Below are positions 1 to 7,980 of a stretch of DNA of 34,306 bases, piece after piece. The notes beneath the pieces were generated by a model. That model did no database searches. It saw nothing but the letters and a program-made list of their open reading frames with translations, and was not told the origin of the DNA. Within the stretch, counting starts at the first letter, position 1; the number at the start of each line of letters is the position of its first letter. The DNA lies in assembly GCA_024400775.1 (NCBI GenBank), contig JAKSMF010000006.1, positions 1 through 34,306 of the forward strand, written 5' to 3'. Both the position numbers and the translations under genes were made by a program. The stretch is from Bacteroidales bacterium. GTDB taxonomy: Bacteria; Bacteroidota; Bacteroidia; Bacteroidales; WCHB1-69.

Positions 1-845
1 CCCGTGCCCAAGTTGGATTTGTAGCGCATCTTTTTGTATTTCTTGTTCACGCCGTCGTCTTTGAGTGCATCGTTGGCTGTTGTATTACGCGGATTCGCGC
101 CATAGTGCGGACGGAAGTCAAACTGATAGCTCACCCCGATGACGGTGTTCCAGACACCTTCGAAATTGCGATGCGTGGAGGGATGCGCATCCAGAAAATC
201 GGTACAGGTCCAGGTGATGCCCGTTTCGAAGAAGACGCGCAGCTCCGGCAGCGGACGATAGCCGACACCCAGCATGACGGGCATCGCGAAAGCACAGCGA
301 TAGCCGCTCGCCATCCATTCATTCCGGTTGGTGTTGTAAATCGCTTCTCCGGGGAAGGTGCTCAAAATATCACCCGTGTTCATATTCCACAACTTGGAAC
401 GAAAGGCATATACGCCAACCCCGATTTTCGGATAAAGCGACCAGTTGGTGGTCAGATTGCATAAGGCCAGAATGTCGAATGAGTTCGTGATCGTCACTTC
501 CGTATTCCACGAAGTGCGAAAAGCCAGGTTCTCGGTTTTGTCTTTCCCGGAAACACGACCGAATTTGAAGTCCAAGGCCAGCGTCCAAAAAGGCGTCATG
601 CGCTTCCCGAAGTAGCCGCCAACTACAAAATGACGGTCTTTATAGAAGGATGCCTGGAACGGAGTGGCCGGAAAAATCTTATTGGTGTTGTCGTTGATAT
701 CTCCGTAAAAAGAGTTTACACCAAAGTTAATGCCACCTTCCCACGCTTCGTGAGCATGGTAAAATGAATAGTTATCTTGTTGAGAATAAGAATGATAAGC
801 CGCAAATGAAAGTAACGCGGTGAACAACAGTGCGTATCTTTTCAT
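1..845 (-). CDS. Outer-membrane beta-barrel protein, C-terminus cut by the window edge
   Basis: The minus-strand reading frame opens with an ATG at 843-845 and stays open to base 1, giving about 281 residues without a stop. The N-terminus (MKRYALLFTALLSFAAYHSYSQQ) is a good Sec signal peptide. What follows is rich in alternating polar and aromatic strands, with GGINFGVNSFYGDIND close to the mature start, as in Bacteroidota outer-membrane barrel proteins. The part past the window edge could be more barrel or an OmpA-like peptidoglycan-binding domain; this cannot be decided here. It lies only 9 bp after the stop of the YfcC-type carrier gene, so the two are probably co-transcribed. The exact family and ligand are not recognised. 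Confidence 0.75.
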   Translation of the reverse strand, partial: MKRYALLFTALLSFAAYHSYSQQDNYSFYHAHEAWEGGINFGVNSFYGDINDNTNKIFPATPFQASFYKDRHFVVGGYFGKRMTPFWTLALDFKFGRVSGKDKTENLAFRTSWNTEVTITNSFDILALCNLTTNWSLYPKIGVGVYAFRSKLWNMNTGDILSTFPGEAIYNTNRNEWMASGYRCAFAMPVMLGVGYRPLPELRVFFETGITWTCTDFLDAHPSTHRNFEGVWNTVIGVSYQFDFRPHYGANPRNTTANDALKDDGVNKKYKKMRYKSNLGT

Positions 846-854
846 GGTTTTATT

Positions 855-2435
855 TTAAAATCCGGTTAAAGGTATATAAATGGTCGGCAAAAGTAATAAA
901 AATCCTACAATTATAAGGAAAATGATGAAAGGTAAAATAAATTTTGCCCATTTTGCATACGGGATGCGTGCGATGCCGAGTACGCCGATAAGTACGCCCG
1001 ACGTCGGTGTGATCATATTGGTGAATCCGTCGCCGAATTGGAACGCCAATACGTTGGTCTGACGGGAGATGCCGATGAGGTCGGAAAATTCGGCCATCAT
1101 CGGGATGGTGAGTGCGGCTTTGGCTGAGCCGGAGGGAATGATGAGGTTCAACAGGTTTTGTATCAGATACATACCACCGAGCGCGCCCTCTTTGCCGCTG
1201 TGCGCCACCGCCGTTGATGAACCGTACAACAGCGTGTCAACAATGTGGCCTTCCTGCAGTACGATGATGATGCCGCCCGCTATACCGACCACCAACGCAG
1301 CCGTCAGCATGTCCTTGCAACCATCCAAAAACTGACGGATGATTTGGTCAAAGCGGGTGTTGAAGGCAAAGCCCGCCGCCAGCCCCATGGCAAAGAATAG
1401 CGCCGCGATTTCGCCGACGTACCAGCCATAACCCAGCACGCCGACTATCAACATGACGATGGTGAGGAAAAGCAGTGTCATGATGTAGGAGTGCACCGAC
1501 TTGCGCGCGCTGAAAAAGCCCCACAGAATGAACAACGGCGCCACAATCGGGAAGAGAAGCAGCTGGCTCTGTCGCCCGCCAATCGTGATGTCGGTGTGGG
1601 GATAGCGGATGGCCAGAAAAATGAGTAGCACGCTGACGACGCCGAAGACGATCCATGTGGCGAGTGTCGATTTTTGCCGCTGGTCGTCAGTTTGTTGCAT
1701 TACCTTTTCACGCCAGAAACCGTCGGCATCGTGCATGAACGATTTTTCGGGATGCTTCTTCACGCGGTTGGCGTACCACAGCGTGAAGATGATGGCGAGC
1801 GTGGTCAGCAGCACCCAACAGAGCAGACGGTAGCCGAGACCTGAGAACGGTTGTAGTCCGGACAGCCCTTGCGCAATGCCGATGGTGAAGGGATTAAACA
1901 GGGCCCCGGCAAAACCGACGTGTGCCGCCACATAGCACATCAGCACGCCCGTAATGGAGTCGTAGCCCATCGAAATGGCAAGCGGTACAAAGATGGCGAT
2001 GAACGCCAACGTCTCTTCACTCATGCCGAAAATCGCTCCGAATGCACTGAACAACAGCATGATGAGAATGATTACCAGATTGTTTACCCCGATCTTTTGC
2101 AGCGGTCCGAACTTTTGTAGTTTTTGGGTGAAATTAAGAAATGAGTAGATTCCCTTGCTGACGGCTTCGGTACAGTTGAGAATCCAAAAGGCACCGCCAA
2201 TCATCAAAATGAAAACGATGATGTTGGCGGTTTTCTGAAATCCGGCAAAAAAGGCGGTGAAGATCTGCCAGGTCTGCGGATTGCTATCTACTTGATGGTA
2301 AGAGCCTTCCACTACGTTTCCGGCGGCATCGCGCGCGTATTCGCCAGCGGGAACGAACCATGTGAGCACGGCACAGGCAATCACGATGCAGAAGACAATG
2401 GTGAAGGTGTGCGGGATTTTGAATTTGGAAGACAT
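855..2435 (-). CDS. YfcC family carrier (DcuC-like, PF03606 type)
   Basis: 526-residue polytopic inner-membrane protein with about twelve hydrophobic segments. It starts with a short cytoplasmic stretch (MSSKFKIPHTFT) followed by a first membrane segment and WFVPAGEYARD, which is characteristic of the YfcC/C4-dicarboxylate anaerobic carrier group. Internal motifs such as FSAFGAIFGMSEETLAF and LIIPSGSAKAALTIPMMAEFSDL match the repeated re-entrant segments expected for this transporter fold. Family members are predicted to move amino acids, peptides or dicarboxylates. The substrate cannot be read from sequence. It lies 27 bp downstream of the signal peptidase gene and directly upstream of the outer-membrane barrel gene, consistent with one transcript. 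Length is normal for the family. Confidence 0.85.
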   Translation of the reverse strand: MSSKFKIPHTFTIVFCIVIACAVLTWFVPAGEYARDAAGNVVEGSYHQVDSNPQTWQIFTAFFAGFQKTANIIVFILMIGGAFWILNCTEAVSKGIYSFLNFTQKLQKFGPLQKIGVNNLVIILIMLLFSAFGAIFGMSEETLAFIAIFVPLAISMGYDSITGVLMCYVAAHVGFAGALFNPFTIGIAQGLSGLQPFSGLGYRLLCWVLLTTLAIIFTLWYANRVKKHPEKSFMHDADGFWREKVMQQTDDQRQKSTLATWIVFGVVSVLLIFLAIRYPHTDITIGGRQSQLLLFPIVAPLFILWGFFSARKSVHSYIMTLLFLTIVMLIVGVLGYGWYVGEIAALFFAMGLAAGFAFNTRFDQIIRQFLDGCKDMLTAALVVGIAGGIIIVLQEGHIVDTLLYGSSTAVAHSGKEGALGGMYLIQNLLNLIIPSGSAKAALTIPMMAEFSDLIGISRQTNVLAFQFGDGFTNMITPTSGVLIGVLGIARIPYAKWAKFILPFIIFLIIVGFLLLLPTIYIPLTGF

Positions 2436-2462
2436 CTCGTTGCTTATTTATGAAAAACTATA

Positions 2463-4076
2463 TTAGTGAATGGTCTTGAACATACGTTTCCAGCGCATCT
2501 TGCCACCGCCCCAGTCGCGATCTTGGTCAAGTGACATCCATACATACACCGGTTTGCCAACGACGTGGTCTTCCGGCACAAAGCCCCAGTAACGAGAGTC
2601 GGCGGAGTTGTGTCGGTTGTCGCCCATCATAAAATAGTAGTTCATCTTGAAGGTGTATTTTGTGGCTAATTTCCCGTTGATGTATATTTTGCCGTTCTTG
2701 ACTTTTAAATCATTCAATTCGTAATTTTTGATGATCCTTTCATAAAGAACGATGTTTTTGTCGTTGATAGCCACGGTTTTGCCTTTTTCCGGAATGACGA
2801 GCGGACCGAAGTTGTCCTTGTTCCACGGATAGCGCGGGTCGTGTGGGAAAATGTCGGGATTGTAGGAGTATTTTTCTTCAATCTGTGGCTCTAAAATCTT
2901 GCCCATCTCGCGCAACTCTTTGGCCTGACCGTCCGACAAGAACATATATTGGTTGCCTGCGGGATCGGTATAGACATCCTGCGCGTTGATGCGCATTTTC
3001 CGGATGACTTTCTGGGTGATGCCACCGCCCGGAATCAGGTAGCAGTACTGACGATTGCGCGGAACCGCCGCCTTGACACCGTTGATATAGACAACGCCCT
3101 TTTGGATGGTGAGCGTGTCGCCGTGGATGGCGATGCAGCGCTTCACGTAGTTCTCTCGTTTGTCGATGGGACGATATTTGACGTTGAACTCGCTGTTCAC
3201 CGCGTAATGCCCGCTCTTGCCGGCGTACTTGTTGCGGATGCCGGCGACGTAGTTCTCACCGTATTTCCCGATAACGGCCGCCAGCTCCTGCTCGTTCGCA
3301 TTGGGATTGAGCATTACGTCGTAGTCGCGGACGATGGCGTAGTAGCTGCGGTCTTGCAACTCAATGGCCACCGTGTCGCCATCGGGATAGTTGAAAACGA
3401 TGGGGTCGTTGTTTTTCACTTCGCTGGTGCCGGGAATACGCATGTACGGCAACTCGATCCAATCAACGAAACTCGGCGTCGCATTGGTCAGCAGCAGCGT
3501 GTGGTGCATGAACGGAACCGCGAGCACGGTTTGCGGAATGCGCTGTCCGTAATGGTATTTGCTTACGGCAAGGTAGTCGCCCACCATCAACGAACCTTCC
3601 ATGGATGATGAGGGAATGGTGTAGAGCTCGATGAGGAAGGTGCGGAAAAGGTAGGCGGCGGCAATGGCGAAAATGATGGCGTCACCCCAACCGCGTGCCC
3701 ACGACTTTTTGAATGCAGGCAGCTTCTTGCGCGGTGTGAAAGTCTCCTTCTTTGAAAACCCAAAGTAGGGGAGGAAGGCAAAATAGAAGAAGGTCCCCGG
3801 AATGAGCCAACGATATTGCGTTTTGCCAAAACATCTTATCGTTTCCCATATCATATAGTAAACCATGAACACCCCGATGAACGGAATCACCCATATCAGC
3901 ATCCACCACCACGGGTGATCAATGACTTTGCGAAGCCATAACCAGGTGCGATATACCGGAATGACGGATTTCCACCCCGGTAGGCCTGCCTTTTCAAATA
4001 TGGTCCATAATCCGATTTGAAATCCGATGACCTGAATGACGGATATAATGATGACTGCAATATAGGATAATGTCAT
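2463..4076 (-). CDS. lepB: Signal peptidase I with an N-terminal membrane domain
   Basis: 537 residues. Residues 1-110 hold three or four Trp-rich membrane segments, an N-terminal extension seen in Bacteroidota signal peptidases. A further membrane anchor lies at about 133-150. The catalytic serine lies in IPSSSMEGSL (Ser158), the general-base lysine in NYVKRCIAIHGD (Lys312), and the conserved GDNRHNSADSR box is at 485-495, followed by WGFVPEDHVVGKP. A large insert (about 330-475) separates the Lys box from the GDNR box, which makes the protein longer than E. coli LepB. It cleaves Sec signal peptides at the periplasmic face of the inner membrane. Its start is 3 bp after the stop of the foldase-lipoprotein gene, so it belongs to an envelope-biogenesis operon with the two PpiC-like genes. 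Confidence 0.93.
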   Translation of the reverse strand: MTLSYIAVIIISVIQVIGFQIGLWTIFEKAGLPGWKSVIPVYRTWLWLRKVIDHPWWWMLIWVIPFIGVFMVYYMIWETIRCFGKTQYRWLIPGTFFYFAFLPYFGFSKKETFTPRKKLPAFKKSWARGWGDAIIFAIAAAYLFRTFLIELYTIPSSSMEGSLMVGDYLAVSKYHYGQRIPQTVLAVPFMHHTLLLTNATPSFVDWIELPYMRIPGTSEVKNNDPIVFNYPDGDTVAIELQDRSYYAIVRDYDVMLNPNANEQELAAVIGKYGENYVAGIRNKYAGKSGHYAVNSEFNVKYRPIDKRENYVKRCIAIHGDTLTIQKGVVYINGVKAAVPRNRQYCYLIPGGGITQKVIRKMRINAQDVYTDPAGNQYMFLSDGQAKELREMGKILEPQIEEKYSYNPDIFPHDPRYPWNKDNFGPLVIPEKGKTVAINDKNIVLYERIIKNYELNDLKVKNGKIYINGKLATKYTFKMNYYFMMGDNRHNSADSRYWGFVPEDHVVGKPVYVWMSLDQDRDWGGGKMRWKRMFKTIH

Positions 4077-4079
4077 AGC

Positions 4080-4910
4080 TTATCTGTTGATTTTGCCTTT
4101 TTTGTTGGCTTTTTGATATAATTCTTTCGTTTTTTTCTGAATAATATCGTTCTTTTTCTGCTGTATCAGCATCGTGCGGACACTCTCAAAGTAGTCGTCC
4201 GATTCTTCACCTGTCTGCTTTGATTTGAAATCAAGGATGACGACGATGTAACTGTCTGTCCCATCGGAGGTTTCGTAAGTGCGCGGGAAATCGTACTGCT
4301 GCGCGTTGTCTAACTCAATCTTCGTCTCCAACTGAATGTCGTCCCAGAAAAGCCATTGGTCGTCATTGATGAAGTATTCGATGGAGTCGGCACAGAGTTC
4401 GGCAATGTGCTCCTTTTCCGACAATCGGCGCTCTTCGTTGAACAATATGTCTCGAAGTTCCGACAGCTGCGGAGAACTTTTCGGCAGCTTCACGTAGTTG
4501 AGGCGCACAATCTCTTTTTCTGCCACCAAACTCACTTTCGTCTGCTGGATGGCGGCGCGCACCTCGTCATCACTCACCTTGAACTGGTCGGCATCGGCGG
4601 TGATTTTTTCGAAATATTTATTCTTTAATAATGTCTTGCGATAGGCCTCGAGTTCTTTGTCAAAGATTTTCTCCTTGACACTCAATGTCTTCTCTGCTTC
4701 TTGCAAAAGAACCTGATCGGTAATCCAGTCGTCGATAATCTGGTTGGCGAGGTCAATGCTGTCTTTGGCGGACAAGCCGGAAGGAATCATGCTGGCGACT
4801 TCGGAGGCGAAGAGCTTTTTGTTATAGACTTCGGCCACAACGGGGTCGCTGTGGCGACAACCGACACACACACACAGAATTACGACCAGAAGTAGAATCG
4901 TCTTTTTCAC
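4080..4910 (-). CDS. PpiC/SurA-like foldase lipoprotein
   Basis: 276 residues with a lipoprotein signal: a hydrophobic core then CVGC, placing the lipidated cysteine at residue 18. After it, PVVAEVYNKKLFASEVASMIPSG resembles the start of SurA N-terminal chaperone domains (residues 24-140, helical, with DWITDQVLLQEAEKTL). The C-terminal half (about 145-265) has the spacing of a degenerate PpiC parvulin domain, but I do not see a complete set of catalytic residues, so a chaperone role is more likely than isomerase activity. It would act in the periplasm attached to a membrane. The gene begins 1 bp after the ancestral stop of the larger foldase gene and ends 3 bp before lepB. Triads of such foldase genes are common in Bacteroidales. 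Confidence 0.75.
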   Translation of the reverse strand: MKKTILLLVVILCVCVGCRHSDPVVAEVYNKKLFASEVASMIPSGLSAKDSIDLANQIIDDWITDQVLLQEAEKTLSVKEKIFDKELEAYRKTLLKNKYFEKITADADQFKVSDDEVRAAIQQTKVSLVAEKEIVRLNYVKLPKSSPQLSELRDILFNEERRLSEKEHIAELCADSIEYFINDDQWLFWDDIQLETKIELDNAQQYDFPRTYETSDGTDSYIVVILDFKSKQTGEESDDYFESVRTMLIQQKKNDIIQKKTKELYQKANKKGKINR

Positions 4911-4911
4911 G

Positions 4912-5028
4912 TTATTTCTTAATGAGGGAGGAGAAGACCTTTTCGTTTACGTAGGGTTGGTATTTCTTGCGCAGTTCCTGAATCCACTTCGCATCAAGAT
5001 ACTACTGGAAGTCGGTGAGGACGATGGC
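4912..5028 (-). pseudogene. Detached C-terminal coding tail of the SurA-like isomerase
   Basis: This continues the reading frame of the upstream isomerase gene past its TGA. It reads AIVLTDFQ, then TAG (5002-5004), then YLDAKWIQELRKKYQP...NEKVFSSLIKK and a TAA at 4912-4914. That is the usual C-terminus of Bacteroidota SurA-like isomerases (DYQ-x-YLD-x-x-W-x-x-ELRKKY). From 6648 to 4912 there are exactly 579 codons with no frameshift, so only the two stop codons break the gene. The next gene starts one base after this tail, as expected if the tail was recently coding. Confidence 0.8.
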
Positions 5029-6648
5029 TCAGAGGTCAGACAACGGCTCGGGCTGCTGCGTGTCCTTGTCTATGTAATTATCCGCGTGTGTGTTGTAGTA
5101 TTCCACCAGACCGAGCGAGTCTTGTACGGCCGCCGCCCACACTTTGGTGGTGTTGATTTCATACAACAACATGCCGTCGTGAAATTCCTGAATGAGGTCG
5201 CGCAGCTCACTGTATTTATCGGTCAGCTGGCTCTTTTCGTAACGTACGATTTTTTCTTGGACATACATATCGAAACGTTCCTGAAGGAAAGATTCAAACT
5301 CGTTTTGTGTCAGACGCATGCCTTTGAAACGATTGAGGTATTTCGCGTATTCTTCAGCCGTTACGGTCACATCTGCAAAGGTGACCATCGGCTTCATCTT
5401 TTCCAAACCTTTGATCTTGGTCAAATCTGTCTCCTTGCTCTGGAAGAACTCTGCGGGCATGTTTTTGAGGAATGTCTTGATGGCTTTGCTGCGTCCCGGC
5501 TCCGCATAGTCGTATTCTCTCTTCAGTTTGGCAATGAAAGACTCTTTGCTCTTGTTGCAGCGACTGTCGCGTGAAATGCGGTTGATTAGGTTGTAACGAC
5601 TGTCTTCGTCAATGACAAACGGCTTGACCTCAATGAGTTGGATGATGTGCCAGCCATTTTGGGTGGCGATGGACTGGGAAATTTCGCCGACTTTCAGGTC
5701 AAGGATGGACTTGACGAAGTCACCTTGGCGACGGTTGGGTGCAAACGGTTCTTGTTTGCCGCCGGTTTCTGCCACATTTTTGTCTTCAGAATATTTCTTT
5801 GCCACATCTTCGAAGGCTACTCCGTTGGCTAACTCTTTCTGGGCATTGGCCAACGCGCCTTTGGTAGATTCGGTCTGCCCGCCGTTTTTCGCCAGCGAGT
5901 CGGAGATGAAAATCTGGGCGATGGAAATCTCCTGCACCGAATTGATGCGGTCTTGCACGTAGATGAGGTGATAACCAAACTGTGTGCGTATCGGCATGGA
6001 GACTTCGCCCACCTTCGTGTTGTACGCGGCAACTTCAAAGGGATAGATGAGGTCGAAAACGGTGAAATAGCCGAGGTCGCCCTTGTTGCCGGCAATGGCA
6101 CGCTGGTTTTGCGGGTTGACCATGTCGCGCGCCGACGGGTCATCGGAATAACGGACGGCCGCATCAGCAAAAGTGATTGATTTAGACATGATCTCATCGC
6201 GAATAGAGAGTGCTTTGGCGTATGCGACCGCGGTATCTTTGGGCTGCGCGTTTTCGCTACAGTTGATCAAAATGTGCGATGCGCGAATGTTGTACATGGC
6301 ATGTGCCAGCACCTCGTCCTCCAAATCCTTCGTCACCTCCTTGTCCACCAAATACTGCTGCTCCGACTGATTCTGATACTGTTTCAACTCCATTTTGAAT
6401 TTGCGGGCGGTGTCCAACTGCAAGAGTTCACCCTCCTTCACCTTGAGTTTGAAGTTGATGAACAGGTCCAAATAGTCGCGTAGTTCGCTCTCCGTGGCGG
6501 TGGCAACGTTGTTGTTCTTGCCGTAAGTTCTCAAGAACTCATCTGCCGTAATAGAGTCTTTCCCAATGATTAACAATACGTTATCGTTCTGTGCACGCAA
6601 TCCGCAAAAGGATGCAACCAGCAAAAAGCCGAGTAGAATTTTTTTCAT
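5029..6648 (-). CDS. SurA-like peptidylprolyl isomerase with two PpiC domains, stopped early by an in-frame TGA
   Basis: The start is placed at 6648 (MKKILLGFLLVASFCGLRAQ, a clear signal peptide); an ATG 69 bp further upstream would put a charged, non-signal stretch in front. A SurA-like N-terminal domain is followed by two parvulin (PpiC) domains: the first contains ASHILI...GNKGDLGYFTVFDLIYPFE...GYHLIYV, the second QIFISD...ETGGKQEPF...GWHIIQLIEV. The protein is a periplasmic foldase for outer-membrane and secreted proteins. The frame ends at TGA 5029-5031, but the same frame continues with family-like sequence to a natural TAA at 4912 (578 codons in all), interrupted by a second stop. The product is therefore about 38 residues short at the C-terminus unless the stops are read through or are sequencing errors. 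Confidence 0.85.
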   Translation of the reverse strand: MKKILLGFLLVASFCGLRAQNDNVLLIIGKDSITADEFLRTYGKNNNVATATESELRDYLDLFINFKLKVKEGELLQLDTARKFKMELKQYQNQSEQQYLVDKEVTKDLEDEVLAHAMYNIRASHILINCSENAQPKDTAVAYAKALSIRDEIMSKSITFADAAVRYSDDPSARDMVNPQNQRAIAGNKGDLGYFTVFDLIYPFEVAAYNTKVGEVSMPIRTQFGYHLIYVQDRINSVQEISIAQIFISDSLAKNGGQTESTKGALANAQKELANGVAFEDVAKKYSEDKNVAETGGKQEPFAPNRRQGDFVKSILDLKVGEISQSIATQNGWHIIQLIEVKPFVIDEDSRYNLINRISRDSRCNKSKESFIAKLKREYDYAEPGRSKAIKTFLKNMPAEFFQSKETDLTKIKGLEKMKPMVTFADVTVTAEEYAKYLNRFKGMRLTQNEFESFLQERFDMYVQEKIVRYEKSQLTDKYSELRDLIQEFHDGMLLYEINTTKVWAAAVQDSLGLVEYYNTHADNYIDKDTQQPEPLSDL

Positions 6649-6752
6649 TGTATTGGTCTTGTTTTTTGATAATCTTATATAACGCAAAAATCGCGCGTTT
6701 AGCATATCCGTCCGCACAAAATTTACCTTTTACACTAATTTTTTTAAGAGTG

Positions 6753-6760
6753 CAAAAGTA
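6753..6760 (-). promoter_or_regulatory. -7 box (TACTTTTG) for the foldase/lepB operon
   Basis: The minus strand reads TACTTTTGCA here, matching the Bacteroidota housekeeping -7 consensus TAnnTTTG. It lies about 105 bp upstream of the isomerase start at 6648. No convincing -33 TTTG is seen at the usual distance, so the assignment rests on the -7 box and the position. Confidence 0.6.
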
Positions 6761-6796
6761 CGAAGTTTTTATCAATTAAGAATGAGGAATTTTGCA

Positions 6797-6845
6797 GGAA
6801 GTGCGAAGCAGTAAGCAATAAGTGGGAAGCAGGAAGCAAGCAACT
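6797..6845. repeat. Degenerate heptamer tandem array (GGAAGCA-like)
   Basis: About seven consecutive 7-bp units related to AGGAAGC (aggaagt, gcgaagc, agtaagc, aataagt, gggaagc, aggaagc). It is oriented opposite to the array at 6990-7080, so the pair could fold into a long imperfect hairpin. It lies in the 408-bp non-coding stretch between the isomerase gene and rsmE, which otherwise holds only the -7 box and no recognisable gene. Confidence 0.75.
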
Positions 6846-6989
6846 TTTAAATTGGGAATTACGCAAGTTGATAAAATAATTATAACAGACTTAGGACTTA
6901 TGACCGAGAAACGAGAACAACGAGAATGAATGGATTTGCCATCATATTTCCAATTCCGACTTGAAAAGTCGCAAGTCTGCATTATCCTG

Positions 6990-7770
<781 letters not shown>

Positions 7771-7777
7771 AAATTTT

Positions 7778-7914
7778 AGTTAGAAGTTAGTAGTGACCAG
7801 TTAGAAGTTAGTAGTGATCAGTGAGGAGTTAGAAGTTAGTAGTGACCGGTTAGAAGTTAGTAGTGATCAGTGACCAGTTAGAAGTTAGTAGTGACCAGTG
7901 AGGAGTTAGAAGTT
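7778..7914. repeat. Heptamer tandem array (AGTTAGA / AGTTAGT / AGTGACC)
   Basis: About 19 consecutive 7-bp units. AGTTAGA-AGTTAGT recurs, alternating with AGTGACC, AGTGATC and AGTGAGG, so there is a higher-order period of 21-35 bp on top of the heptamer. It starts 8 bp upstream of the rsmE start codon, so rsmE expression must come from within or across it. Confidence 0.92.
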
Positions 7915-7925
7915 TTCGTGCACAT

Positions 7926-7971
7926 CTTCTAACTTCTAACTCCTAACTTCTAACTTCTAACTCCTAACTCC
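7926..7971. repeat. Inverted heptamer array (TTCTAAC / TCCTAAC)
   Basis: Six 7-bp units, ttctaac twice, tcctaac, ttctaac twice, tcctaac. They are the reverse complement of the AGTTAGA-type units just upstream. Together with 7778-7914 this makes an extended inverted repeat with a loop of about 10 bp, located 10 bp beyond the htpG stop codon. It could act as a transcription terminator or an mRNA 3'-end stabiliser. Confidence 0.9.
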
Positions 7972-7980
7972 GATTCGATT

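Noticed and set aside
2949-3608. Plus-strand 219-codon open frame
   Set aside because: Antisense to the signal peptidase gene; composition is typical of a shadow frame.
5002-5031. Alternative genetic code or programmed stop readthrough as the explanation of the TGA and TAG
   Set aside because: TAG is the normal end of other genes here (hsdM, rsmE, the nuclease-like gene) and TGA ends hsdS, so no code change. Readthrough has no visible signal and stays only a remote option.
4957-5574. Plus-strand 205-codon open frame
   Set aside because: Antisense to the SurA-like isomerase gene and its broken tail; no recognisable protein features.
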